A DNA stretch of 56,971 bases from Phycisphaerae bacterium. GTDB taxonomy: Bacteria > Planctomycetota > Phycisphaerae > UBA1845 > Fen-1342. Position numbers and translations under genes: made by a program. Shown here in pieces: positions 45,201-53,478 of the stretch (its first letter is position 1; each line of letters opens with the position of its first letter). The stretch is taken from positions 1-56,971 of the forward strand of contig JAJVHV010000035.1 of assembly GCA_022072445.1 (NCBI GenBank), written 5' to 3'. The notes beneath the pieces are model-generated. The model had not been told where the DNA came from. It did not search any database and saw only the letters and a list, made by a program, of their open reading frames with translations.

Positions 45201-48200
45201 ACGGCGGTCCGCTTTGCGACGCGGCCCGCGCCTGGCACACCATTCACCCGCCGCCGCGCGGCGCTGTCCTGCGGGTCTGCCTGGTCGCGACGGAGCGCGA
45301 GCTGCTGCTGCGACGCATCGCCGAAGTCCGCGCCGCGCTCGACAGCGGCGCGGAGATCTCGGAGCGCGAACGCGACGGCGTGTTCGTCTCCGCCGAGGGC
45401 ACGACACGAGGACAGCTCGCGTTGGTCTATCCCGGTTCCGGCAATCACTATCTGGGCATGGGGCGCGAGCTGATGCTGAGCTTCCCGCAAGTGATTCGAC
45501 GGCTGGAAGCGGAGTCGGCTTCGCAGGCGGCGCAATTCGCGCCGCGCGAGTTCGTTCCCTGGCGCCGCACGTGGACCGAAGGCTGGCGAGCCGACGCCGA
45601 ACGACGCGCCGCCGCCGACATGCGCCGGCTGATCTTCGCGCAGGTGTCGTTCGGCGTGTTCATGACCGATCTGCTGGGCGAATTCGGCGTCCGGCCGGAC
45701 GCCGTCATCGGGTACAGCCTGGGCGAATCCAGCGCGCTATTCGCCACGCGGACCTGGCGCGATCGCGACGAGATGCTCCGGCGGATGCTCGCGTCACCGC
45801 TCTTCGCGACCGAGCTGGCGCCGCCCTACGACGCGGTCCGTCGCGCGTGGCGGCTGCCGGAAGGCGAAAGCGTTGATTGGTGTGTGATGCTGGTGCCGCG
45901 GCCGCCCGAGGCGCTGCGCGCGGTTCTGCGTCCGCTGCGGCGGGCGCGGCTGCTGATCGTCAACACGCCGGGCGAGTGCGTGCTGGGCGGCTTGCGGCGT
46001 GACGTGGAGGCGGCGGTCGCCGCCCTGGGGCACTGCCGGTCGGTCGAGCTGGAAGGCGTGGCCAGCGTGCATTGCGACGTGGTCGGTGCGGTCGGTGCGG
46101 CGTACCGCGGGCTGCACGTATTCGACCGCGTCCAGCCGCCGCCGGGGGTGCGCTTTTACAGCGCACATGCGGCGCGCAGCTATGTTCCGACCCGCGACGC
46201 GGCGGCGGAAGCGATTCTGGCACATGCGCTGGAGGGCTTCGATTTTGCGGCCACGATTCAGCGCGCCTGGGCCGATGGCGTGCGGACGTTCGTCGAGGTC
46301 GGGCCGCAGGCGTCGTGCACGCGGATGATCGGCCGGACGCTTCGCGCCCGGCCGCACCTGGCGGTGTCGGCCAGCGGCCGTGAACCGTCCGAGACGGCCA
46401 ACCTGCTCCGCGCGCTGGCGGCGCTGATCGCGGCCGGCGTCGAGGTCGATCTGTCGCCGCTCTACGGACCGGCCGATGCAGATCGGCCGAGCGCACTGCC
46501 GCCGGCAACCGCGGCGTCGGCTGGTCCAGCCGGGGTAGTGACGGTCCTGGTCGGCCACGTGCCCGGTCCACCGCCGCCGCCGCCGAGCGCCGCGACCGCG
46601 GCAGCACCGCCGCCGATGTTTGAAATCCTCGACGCCGAAGTGCCGGTCGAAAGTGTCGCGGCGCCGCAGACAGCGGCTGTCGATACGCTGGTTCCCGATG
46701 CCGCGGCGGCAGGCGAGGCGCACGGGGCGTTCCTGGATTTTTCGGCGGTCGCGGCTGATTCGATGGCGCGCGTGCTGGAGATCCAGCGCGGGCTGGCCGA
46801 GGAGTTGAACGCCGCAGGCGTCGCCGCGCAGTCCGCGCGGCATGATCTGGTTGCTGCCACTGTCGAGCCGCCCGCGGACGGGCGCGCTCCGGCCGAGCCC
46901 CGGCCGGCGATTGGCGATGGCGAACCGCCGCCGGTTGCGCCGCCGTCGCCGCGCGCGACCGCGGTTCCGACGTCGTTTGACCGCCGACAGTGCATCGAGT
47001 TCGCGCGTGGGCGCATCAGCGACGTGCTGGGGCCGACGTTCGCCGAAGCCGACACGTTTCCGACGCGCGTCCGTCTGCCGGCTGAGCCGCTGATGCTGGT
47101 CGACCGAATTGTGCGGGTGGATGCGACGCCGCACGCGCTGGACCGCGGACGCATCGTAACCGAGCATGACGTGCGGGCCGGGGCTTGGTACTTGGACGGC
47201 GGGCGCGCGCCGGTCTGCATCGCGGTGGAGTCGGGCCAGGCCGACCTGTTCCTCTCGGCGTATCTGGGCATCGATTTTCAGACCCGCGGGCGGCGCATGT
47301 ACCGCCTGCTCGACGCGACCGTCGAGTTTCATCGCGACCTGCCGCTGCCCGGCGAGACGATCCGCTACGAAATCGAGATTGAGCGCTTCATCCGGCAGGG
47401 CGAGACGTGGATATTCGCATTCCGCTTTGTCGGGCGGATCGGCGGCGTGCCGCTGCTGACCATGAGGAGCGGCCGGGCGGGATTCTTCACACTCGACGAG
47501 GTGCGCAACTCGGGCGGGATCATCCTGACGGCGCAGGACGCGGCGCCCACGGCAGCGTCTCAGGTTGTGACGGCGGCGCGGCGGTTTGTGCCGGGCGAGC
47601 TGGTGCCAGTGACCCGGGAGGCGCTCAGCGACCAGCAGATGGCGGCGCTGCGGCGCGGCGACCTTGCCGGCTGCTTCGGACCGCATTTCGCGCGGACCGG
47701 GCTGCACCAACCGGCGCGCATCCCCGATGGACGCATGAAGCTCGTCGATCGCGTGCTGGAGATCGATCCGCGCGGCGGGGCCTATGGACTTGGCAGAATC
47801 CGCGCCGCGGCCGACGTGCACCCGGATGACTGGTTTCTGACCTGTCACTTCGTCGACGACCAGACCATGCCCGGCACGCTGATGTACGAGTGCTGCGTGC
47901 ATACGCTCCGAATATTGCTGCTGCGCTACGGCTGGGTCGCCGAGCAGGACGAGATCTGCTATCAGCCGCTGCCCGGCCTGCCGACGCAGCTTCGCTGCCG
48001 GGGGCCGGTGACGCCCGAAACCCGCCAGGTCATCTACCAGGTGGACATCAAGGAGATTGGGTATCGATCGCGCGAGGCGCGCGAGCAGCCGGCTGGCGGC
48101 GGCCTTGGATCGGAAGCCGCGGCGCTCGACGAGCCCTACTGCATCGCCGACGCGCTCATGTTCGCCGACGGCAAACGCATCGTTCAGTTCAAGAACATGT

Positions 48201-49489
48201 CGTTGCGGCTGAGCGGGGCGACGCGCGCCCGCCTGGAGCAGATCTGGGCGGGTCAGTCCGCCGCCGCCGGCTCGCGTGCCGCGGCCGCTCCGCCGCCGCC
48301 GGTGGTTGTCCCAATCGGCGAGCTGCCGATCGTGCCGCGCCGCGCGGCGATTTTCGATTCAGACCGCATTCTCGCGTTCGCGGTGGGCAAGCCGTCGGAT
48401 GCGTTCGGCGAGCGGTATCGGGTTTTCGACGAGCAGCGCCGCATCGCCCGGCTGCCGGGGCCGCCGTTCCAGTTTCTGGACCGCGTGACGCACGTTGCGG
48501 CGGAAGCGTGGCGGCTCGAGCCGGGTGGCTGGATCGAAGCGCAGTACGACGTGTCGCGCGAGGCCTGGTACTTTGCGGCCAATCGCCAGCCGGCGATGCC
48601 CTACAGCGTGCTGCTGGAGGTGGCCCTGCAGCCGTGCGGGTGGCTGGCGGCGTTTCTGGGGTCGGCCCTGCACAGCCGCGATGACCTTTCGTTTCGCAAT
48701 CTCGACGGCGCGGGGACCGTCTATCGCGACGTCTTCGCCCACAGCGGAACGCTGACGGTGCGCGTCCGGATCAGCGACGTGGCGATCGCGGGCGGCATGA
48801 TCATCGAGAAATTCGCCTCGCAGGTCTGGATGATCGACGCGCAGGGCCGGCCGGCCATCGTCTACGACCTTAAGACCACGTTCGGTTTCTTCTCGCAAGC
48901 CGCGCTCCGCCAGCAGGTCGGCATCCGCGATGCCGCGCGCCGCGCCTGCGTGCCGAGTCCCGACGCGCTGCGCGGTGCGCTACGGCACACGCTGCCGTCG
49001 GCGGCGCCCCATGCGCCGGCCGAGTGTCGCGGGCTGTCCGACGTCGCGGCGGTGCCGGCGCGGGCTTTTCGCATGATTGACGAGCTGGTGATCGTGCCGG
49101 ACGGGGGGCCGCGGCGGCTGGGGTTCATGCGCGGCACAACCGGCGTCGACCCGGCGGCGTGGTTCTTCGCCGCGCATTTCTACCAGGACCCGGTCTGGCC
49201 CGGCTCGCTGGGACTCGAGTCGTTCCTGCAACTGCTGAAGTTCGAGGCCGCGCGGCGCTTCTCCGCTGGCGCGGAGCCGCGCTTCGAGTCGATCGCCCTG
49301 AACGAGCCGCACCAGTGGTCCTATCGCGGCCAGATTACGCCCGCGAACACGTCGGTCGAAGTCGACGCCGCCGTGACGCGAGCCGCGGGCGCGCCGGCGG
49401 GCGAGCTCTTCGCCGACGGGTTTCTGCGCGTCGATGGCGTGGCGATCTACGAAATGAAGAATTTCGGCGTGCGTCTGGCGGGGGGCTGA
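42281..49489 (+). CDS. Pfa3/PfaC-like synthase, KS-CLF-AT-(pseudoDH-DH)x2
   Basis: A 2402-aa partner subunit. An active ketosynthase (Cys199; ECHGTGTPVGD) is followed by a chain-length-factor-like second KS (about 490-880) in which the Cys is replaced by Glu666 (SSEESSGL). An acyltransferase like PfaB comes next (about 1045-1400, GYSLGESSALFA, Ser1146). After a Pro/Ala linker come four FabA-like hotdogs starting near 1566, 1799, 2024 and 2261. The second and fourth keep the catalytic His (CHFVDDQTMPG His1856; AHFYQDPVWPG His2299); the first and third lack it. That alternation fits the tandem dehydratases known for PfaC. The AT between CLF and DH is like myxobacterial Pfa3, but no C-terminal AGPAT is present. 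Start 3 bp after the first subunit; they surely form one operon. Confidence 0.92.
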   Translation: MSPLDIAIVGAGGVLPGCATLDDFWELIVRRGDTARDPPAGRWIVDPASVLAAGVSPDHVYSLRACFVEHEPPLDSSRLALEPGLLDGLDRLYRIVLSAGQQAWAESAVRQIDRGRIGVILAAIALPTEASSALTRAAWKAEFERSLFAAHGAAPDAAAVLSRVTRDDARAARVTALPASLLARALRLGGGSYTLDAACASSLYAIRLACDELRDGRLDAALAGGVSRPDSLFTQMGFCQLRALSPTGRCAPFDAAADGLIVGEGAGVFLLKRLEDAERDGDAVLGVIRAIGLSNDVGGSLLAPDGEGQLRAMRAAYAQAGWSPLDVDLVECHGTGTPVGDAVELAALARLREDARAAGSEVRSCAIGSVKSNVGHLLTAAGAAGLLKVLLALRNGTLPPSANVARPALSSAALGSALRVQTEAQPWRPRAVPEPDSESPARQAAVSAFGFGGINAHLLVEEYRPARVERNRASSGTPARRRHASPAAAAREPVAIVGLALRTGAFDSPAAFRDALFLCGEAGSDRIAALEVPIGRFRIPPAEIAEILPQQLLMLSVAADALRTARIDTGQRRPRAGVLIGMGFDFEATNYSFRWSMPPQARRWAQRAGVATEGPAFEAWLRALCDAAGPPLNAPRVLGALGNIIASRIAREFNFGGPGFALSSEESSGLQALDIARRVLASGECDLMLVGAVDFAGDARAAACNAQLRAAGDPVGDRPRDIAGADAAVALVLKRLSDAQRDGDDVWAVVAGVGRAADFEAGRSSVDAASRAFHDACEAAGAAPATVSLVETHRAAPSAVVAQIEQAAPGIATGDAAVSGCALSQLDRRLAGCGAAVGLVSLAKAALSLQQRLLPPMPADRLAEVPSAEAGGRLHVPRQPAYWFGDRAVGPRRAAVLTETLDGGAACVVVEEAPVSPRPVRPATAGAAVVGLSGGLSRFVPPEARAAGLFVCGAGDRQELTRVLAALDECVRGHGGPLCDAARAWHTIHPPPRGAVLRVCLVATERELLLRRIAEVRAALDSGAEISERERDGVFVSAEGTTRGQLALVYPGSGNHYLGMGRELMLSFPQVIRRLEAESASQAAQFAPREFVPWRRTWTEGWRADAERRAAADMRRLIFAQVSFGVFMTDLLGEFGVRPDAVIGYSLGESSALFATRTWRDRDEMLRRMLASPLFATELAPPYDAVRRAWRLPEGESVDWCVMLVPRPPEALRAVLRPLRRARLLIVNTPGECVLGGLRRDVEAAVAALGHCRSVELEGVASVHCDVVGAVGAAYRGLHVFDRVQPPPGVRFYSAHAARSYVPTRDAAAEAILAHALEGFDFAATIQRAWADGVRTFVEVGPQASCTRMIGRTLRARPHLAVSASGREPSETANLLRALAALIAAGVEVDLSPLYGPADADRPSALPPATAASAGPAGVVTVLVGHVPGPPPPPPSAATAAAPPPMFEILDAEVPVESVAAPQTAAVDTLVPDAAAAGEAHGAFLDFSAVAADSMARVLEIQRGLAEELNAAGVAAQSARHDLVAATVEPPADGRAPAEPRPAIGDGEPPPVAPPSPRATAVPTSFDRRQCIEFARGRISDVLGPTFAEADTFPTRVRLPAEPLMLVDRIVRVDATPHALDRGRIVTEHDVRAGAWYLDGGRAPVCIAVESGQADLFLSAYLGIDFQTRGRRMYRLLDATVEFHRDLPLPGETIRYEIEIERFIRQGETWIFAFRFVGRIGGVPLLTMRSGRAGFFTLDEVRNSGGIILTAQDAAPTAASQVVTAARRFVPGELVPVTREALSDQQMAALRRGDLAGCFGPHFARTGLHQPARIPDGRMKLVDRVLEIDPRGGAYGLGRIRAAADVHPDDWFLTCHFVDDQTMPGTLMYECCVHTLRILLLRYGWVAEQDEICYQPLPGLPTQLRCRGPVTPETRQVIYQVDIKEIGYRSREAREQPAGGGLGSEAAALDEPYCIADALMFADGKRIVQFKNMSLRLSGATRARLEQIWAGQSAAAGSRAAAAPPPPVVVPIGELPIVPRRAAIFDSDRILAFAVGKPSDAFGERYRVFDEQRRIARLPGPPFQFLDRVTHVAAEAWRLEPGGWIEAQYDVSREAWYFAANRQPAMPYSVLLEVALQPCGWLAAFLGSALHSRDDLSFRNLDGAGTVYRDVFAHSGTLTVRVRISDVAIAGGMIIEKFASQVWMIDAQGRPAIVYDLKTTFGFFSQAALRQQVGIRDAARRACVPSPDALRGALRHTLPSAAPHAPAECRGLSDVAAVPARAFRMIDELVIVPDGGPRRLGFMRGTTGVDPAAWFFAAHFYQDPVWPGSLGLESFLQLLKFEAARRFSAGAEPRFESIALNEPHQWSYRGQITPANTSVEVDAAVTRAAGAPAGELFADGFLRVDGVAIYEMKNFGVRLAGG

Positions 49490-49611
49490 CGGGCGGCGGG
49501 CGGCGCGGGTGCGTGGCTGGGTCGGGCGATTGCGGATAGGATCATCCGGAAGGCGGCGTATCGTGTCGATGACGTGCCGCCGTAGGCGAATTCCCCGAAT
49601 CCGAACGGCCC

Positions 49612-52305
49612 ATGAACACGCGAATCTGGATAGGTGTAGCTGTTGCGGTTTTCGCAAGCCGCGGCGCGTTTGCTCAGGAGGAGCCATCGGCTCCGAGCGA
49701 AGTCGATCGTCTGATCGAGAGCGGCGCCGTTTCAGCGCTGGAGGCCCGCCTGGGCAAGACGCCCGACGACCTGGCGCGGATCGCGCAGGCGGCGCAGAAC
49801 AAGGCGCGTCGCACGCGCAAGGCCGAGGAGCGCGAACCGGCCTGGGAGGATGCCGAGAAGCGCTACCTGGCGGTCGCCAAGGCGCTTGGCGACGACAAGA
49901 AGATGGACGCCACGCTGCGGAGCGCGCGGCTGGCGCGGATCTGGCTCGAATACGTCGGCATGATCATGTCCGGCTGGGCCGACAGCGATCTCAACACGTT
50001 CGAGATCAGCGAGGGTCGCACCGGCGACCGCGCCCGGCTGCTTGCCAAGCTTCAGAAGGCGCGCCAGGCTCTGGCTTCGGCCGGCAAGCTGATCGACCCG
50101 CTCTACGACGATCGCAACGCCCGCGAAGACGAGTTTCTCTCGCTCGGAATCGCCAGCGATGTCCGCAATTTCAAGCCCGATTCGATCTTCAAGACCGGCT
50201 ACGTCAACCTCTACATCGGCGTCGTGGCGACCGACGCCGCCGAGCGCGAGACGGCGCTCAAGGCGTCCGAGAAGGCGTTTCAGACGCTGATCGACGAGGG
50301 GCTGGCCGCCGAGCAGATTTATCAGTGCCAGCTCGGCCTGGGCGTGGCGCTGCGCGAGCAGGGGCGTTTCGACGACGGCTTGCGGCACTTGAAGCTGGCC
50401 GGCGACGAAGGGGCCGATCCGGCGATGAAGATACAGGCCCGCTACGAGACCGGCCGGACGCTGATCAAGGCGGGCCGCTTCGACGAGGCCCGCGCCGAAC
50501 TCAAGCCCCTGACCGACAAGGACCCCGAAAAGCTGCCGGTTGAAGAACGGGCTGGCGTCTTTTACGTCCACCTCGCGCACCTCGTCGAGGCCAACTCCTT
50601 CCTGGAGGAGAGCCGGGCGCTGCTCCGAGCCGCCAGCGGCGCCGGCCGCAAAGCCGTCGAGACGCAGGCCCGCCGGGCGCGCGAAACGGGCCTGGGGAAA
50701 CTCAACCGGCTCGCCGGGCAGGGCGGAACGTGGCCGGCCGTCGTGCGGCTCTATGTGACGGCAGACATCAAGCCCGACACCGATCCGCGCACGCTCACCA
50801 CGACGGAACTGCGGTTCGCCGCCCAGAAACTCAGCGAGGAGAAGAAGCAGCCCGACGCGCTGCGCTTCCTGGTCGAAGCCGCCAGCCGCAAGGGCGAAGG
50901 GGCCGACGTGTCCGCCGACGTGCTCTACGACCTGGCGGTCTGCCACTATCAGCTTGGCGACATACGCTCCGCGGCGCAGACGTTCGTCCGCCTGGCCGAG
51001 ACCCACCCGCGTCACGCAAAAGCCGCGCAGGCCGCGTCGTTCGCGTTCAAGTGCTGGGCGCAGCTCGCCGAGGAGAGCAAGTCGAAGGCCGACTACGCGC
51101 AACTGGCCGTGACGTTGCGACTGATCCTCGATAAATTCCCGGACTCCAAAGATGCCGCGGACGCGTCCTGGTGGCTCCCGGTCGCGCTCCAGGCCGCCGG
51201 CGCGCACGACGAAGCCGCGCAGCGCTTCGCCGAGGTCTCCAAGTCGTCGCCCCGCTACGACGAAGCCCAGTATCACCGCGTGGTCTGCGCGCGGCTCTCG
51301 CTGGAGCAGAAGCGCGCGAAGCTCGACAGCGACGCCTACACCGCCGAGGCCCGCGGCGTGATCGGGCTGCTGCGCGATTTCGCCGCCAGCAGCGCCACAC
51401 GCGCCGCGTCCGAGGCGTCGCCTGACAAGAAAAAGTCGCTGCTGAGCTGGTCGGCCGACACGCTGATCAACGCGGCGGAACTGGCGGCGGCGGGCGACGT
51501 GGGCCTGTTTCAAGACGCGCTGGATTCGCTGGCCAGGTTCGAGGCGACTTATCCCGAGAGCGACCAGCTCGGCCGCGTGCTCGGCGCCCGAATCCGCGCG
51601 TATCGCGGCCTCAAGGATTTCGATCAGGCTTCGAAGCTGCTCGAGCAATACCTGGCGACGGTTCCGCCGGAGAGGACTAGCGGCGTGCTGCTGGGCCTGG
51701 CGCGCGGCATGCAGGACGAGGTCGAGAAACTGCGTGAATCCGGCCGCGTGGACGACGCCCGCGCGCTGGCGGGGGAGGCGGTCGCCACGTTCGAGCAACT
51801 GCTCAAGACGGTCGCTGCCGACAGCCGTCGGGCCGCCGACCGCGAGCTCGTCAGCTTCGGTCTGGCGCGCATGCTCTACCTGGCCGGGCAGTCGGACCGC
51901 GCGCGGCAGACGTGCGACGAGCTGCTGGCCGCTAATCCGCGCAATGGAAACTACCAGAAGCTCAAGGCCGAGATTCTCACGGCGATCGCCGAGAGCCAGC
52001 CGCAGGAGCTCGCCGCCGCCCAGCAGGCCTGGGGCGAATTGCTGAAAGACCCCGGCCTCCGCAAACGCGCTCCGCAGCTTTATTGGGAAGCGCGCCTCGC
52101 GTGGCTGAGCCTGCACCTGAGACTCGGCCAGGCCGCCGAGGTCGAAAGCGCGATCCGGCAGGAGCGCGTCTGGTACCCCGACCTGGGCGGCGCCCCCTGG
52201 CAGGAGCGGCTCGAGACGCTCTATCGCGCCGCGGCCGAAAAGGCCGGCGTTAACCCGGCCGAGCCGCCGCCCACCGCCACCGCGCCCGCGCCCGAATCGC
52301 CGTAG
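49612..52305 (+). CDS. Exported TPR-like repeat protein
   Basis: An 897-aa protein with a signal peptide (about residues 1-22, ending AFAQ) and almost entirely helical repeats of TPR/Sel1-like style, for example LYDLAVCHYQLGDIRSAAQT and ARMLYLAGQSDRARQT. The C-terminus is Pro/Ala-rich. It probably scaffolds protein contacts in the periplasm. It lies 122 bp after the megasynthase on the same strand, so it may be expressed with it, but no direct link to lipid synthesis is visible. I could not name a more specific family. Confidence 0.82.
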   Translation: MNTRIWIGVAVAVFASRGAFAQEEPSAPSEVDRLIESGAVSALEARLGKTPDDLARIAQAAQNKARRTRKAEEREPAWEDAEKRYLAVAKALGDDKKMDATLRSARLARIWLEYVGMIMSGWADSDLNTFEISEGRTGDRARLLAKLQKARQALASAGKLIDPLYDDRNAREDEFLSLGIASDVRNFKPDSIFKTGYVNLYIGVVATDAAERETALKASEKAFQTLIDEGLAAEQIYQCQLGLGVALREQGRFDDGLRHLKLAGDEGADPAMKIQARYETGRTLIKAGRFDEARAELKPLTDKDPEKLPVEERAGVFYVHLAHLVEANSFLEESRALLRAASGAGRKAVETQARRARETGLGKLNRLAGQGGTWPAVVRLYVTADIKPDTDPRTLTTTELRFAAQKLSEEKKQPDALRFLVEAASRKGEGADVSADVLYDLAVCHYQLGDIRSAAQTFVRLAETHPRHAKAAQAASFAFKCWAQLAEESKSKADYAQLAVTLRLILDKFPDSKDAADASWWLPVALQAAGAHDEAAQRFAEVSKSSPRYDEAQYHRVVCARLSLEQKRAKLDSDAYTAEARGVIGLLRDFAASSATRAASEASPDKKKSLLSWSADTLINAAELAAAGDVGLFQDALDSLARFEATYPESDQLGRVLGARIRAYRGLKDFDQASKLLEQYLATVPPERTSGVLLGLARGMQDEVEKLRESGRVDDARALAGEAVATFEQLLKTVAADSRRAADRELVSFGLARMLYLAGQSDRARQTCDELLAANPRNGNYQKLKAEILTAIAESQPQELAAAQQAWGELLKDPGLRKRAPQLYWEARLAWLSLHLRLGQAAEVESAIRQERVWYPDLGGAPWQERLETLYRAAAEKAGVNPAEPPPTATAPAPESP

Positions 52306-52373
52306 CGCCGCGCCGTGGATTAGGGCGCCCAACGAGTGTAGACGCATCCGACGAGCGTCGCGCGTCGCACCAT

Positions 52374-52402
52374 CCGATCCCCTCACGTGAGTGAGGGGTC
52401 GG
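52374..52402. terminator. Hairpin between convergent genes
   Basis: CCGATCCCCTCAC pairs with GTGAGGGGTCGG around a GTGA loop with one bulge. There is no T tract. It sits between two convergent genes (stop at 52305, stop at 52455), so it may stop transcription in both directions. Confidence 0.55.
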
Positions 52403-52454
52403 AGTCGGGCAGGCGCGCTGCGTCGGACGTCCCCGCCATTGCCGCCCCCGGTCC

Positions 52455-53381
52455 TTACTGGATCGCACACAACGCCCGCGCGACGGCCGCCGCCTCCGCC
52501 AGACGCTCGAGCTCGACGCGCACCTCGCCGCCCGCCTGCCGCAGCGCCGTCACCAGCACGTCCGTCGCGATGTTGCCCGGCGCGCGGCGTTGCGGCGTCG
52601 AGGCGTAGGGGCAGCCGCCCAGACCGGCGACCGCACCGTCGAATGAGCGAATCCCGCGCTCGAACGCGAGCTGCGCGCACTCCGCCGCCCGGCCGTGCGT
52701 GTCGTGCAGGTGCAGCGTGACGGCGCGCCAGTCGTCGCGCAGCACCGCCGCGATCTCGTCCAGCAGCCGCGCGACGTTTGCGCGCGTCCCCGCGCCGATC
52801 GTCTCGCCCAGGTCAATCTCATCGACACCCAGGTCGATCAGCCGCCGCACGACATCCGCCACGGCGGGCGGCGCGATCGGACCTTCGAATGGGCAGGCCA
52901 CGACGCACGAGACGTACCCGCGCACCGCCAGCGCCGCGCCGCGCGCCGCCCTCACCACCGCGCCGAACCGCGCGACGCTCTCCGCGATCGTGGCGTTGGT
53001 GTTCTTTTGCGAGAACGTCTCGGACGCGGCCGTGAAGACCGCGACCTTGTCGACGATCCGCGCGCCGCGGGCCGCGTTCACATCCAGCGCGGCGCGCATG
53101 CCCTGCTCGTTGGGCACCAGCGCGGAGTAGACCAGGCCCGCCGGCTTGAACTCCGCGGCGGCGGCGAACACCTCGGCGGCGTCGGACAGTTGCGGCACCC
53201 AGCGCGGCGAGACGAAGCTCGAGACTTCGATCTCGTCGACGCCAGTGCGCGCCAGATGCGCGATCAGGCGGACTTTGTCGGCCGTGGGGATGATCTGCGG
53301 CTCGTTCTGCAAGCCGTCGCGTGGGCCGACCTCGGCGATCCGCACCCGCGCGCTCTCGACGACCGATTCCCGCTGCGCCAT
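52455..53381 (-). CDS. Hydroxymethylglutaryl-CoA lyase-like enzyme
   Basis: A 308-aa DRE-TIM metallolyase. It has the substrate-site start EVGPRDGLQNE, EVSSFVSPRWVPQLSD, NEQG, SCVVACPFEGP, DLGETIGAG, HLHDTHGRA, and GLGGCPYA at the flexible catalytic-Cys loop. HMG-CoA lyase splits HMG-CoA into acetyl-CoA and acetoacetate in leucine breakdown. After GCPYA there are a few extra residues (STPQRRAPGN) compared with the usual GCPYAxGASGN. I start it at the ATG at 53381; an ATG at 53396 and a longer N-terminus lack support. No other leucine-catabolism gene is in the window. A related lyase with another acyl-CoA is possible. Confidence 0.9.
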   Translation of the reverse strand: MAQRESVVESARVRIAEVGPRDGLQNEPQIIPTADKVRLIAHLARTGVDEIEVSSFVSPRWVPQLSDAAEVFAAAAEFKPAGLVYSALVPNEQGMRAALDVNAARGARIVDKVAVFTAASETFSQKNTNATIAESVARFGAVVRAARGAALAVRGYVSCVVACPFEGPIAPPAVADVVRRLIDLGVDEIDLGETIGAGTRANVARLLDEIAAVLRDDWRAVTLHLHDTHGRAAECAQLAFERGIRSFDGAVAGLGGCPYASTPQRRAPGNIATDVLVTALRQAGGEVRVELERLAEAAAVARALCAIQ

Positions 53382-53478
53382 GATGAGCGGCAGCATAGCC
53401 CCGCGGCCTGCCCGCCGACAGCGCTCGAACCGCACCCCGCACGGACGAGAGGGGTCTTGGACAGGTAGGAGCCACGAC

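Noticed and set aside
43358-45535. 725-aa minus-strand open frame inside the second synthase gene
   Set aside because: Arg-rich antisense shadow of the KS/CLF coding region.
49732-52680. 982-aa minus-strand open frame opposite the TPR gene
   Set aside because: Longer than the plus-strand gene, but the plus frame has a signal peptide and TPR-like repeats, while this one is Gly/Arg/Leu-rich without motifs and runs into the lyase gene.
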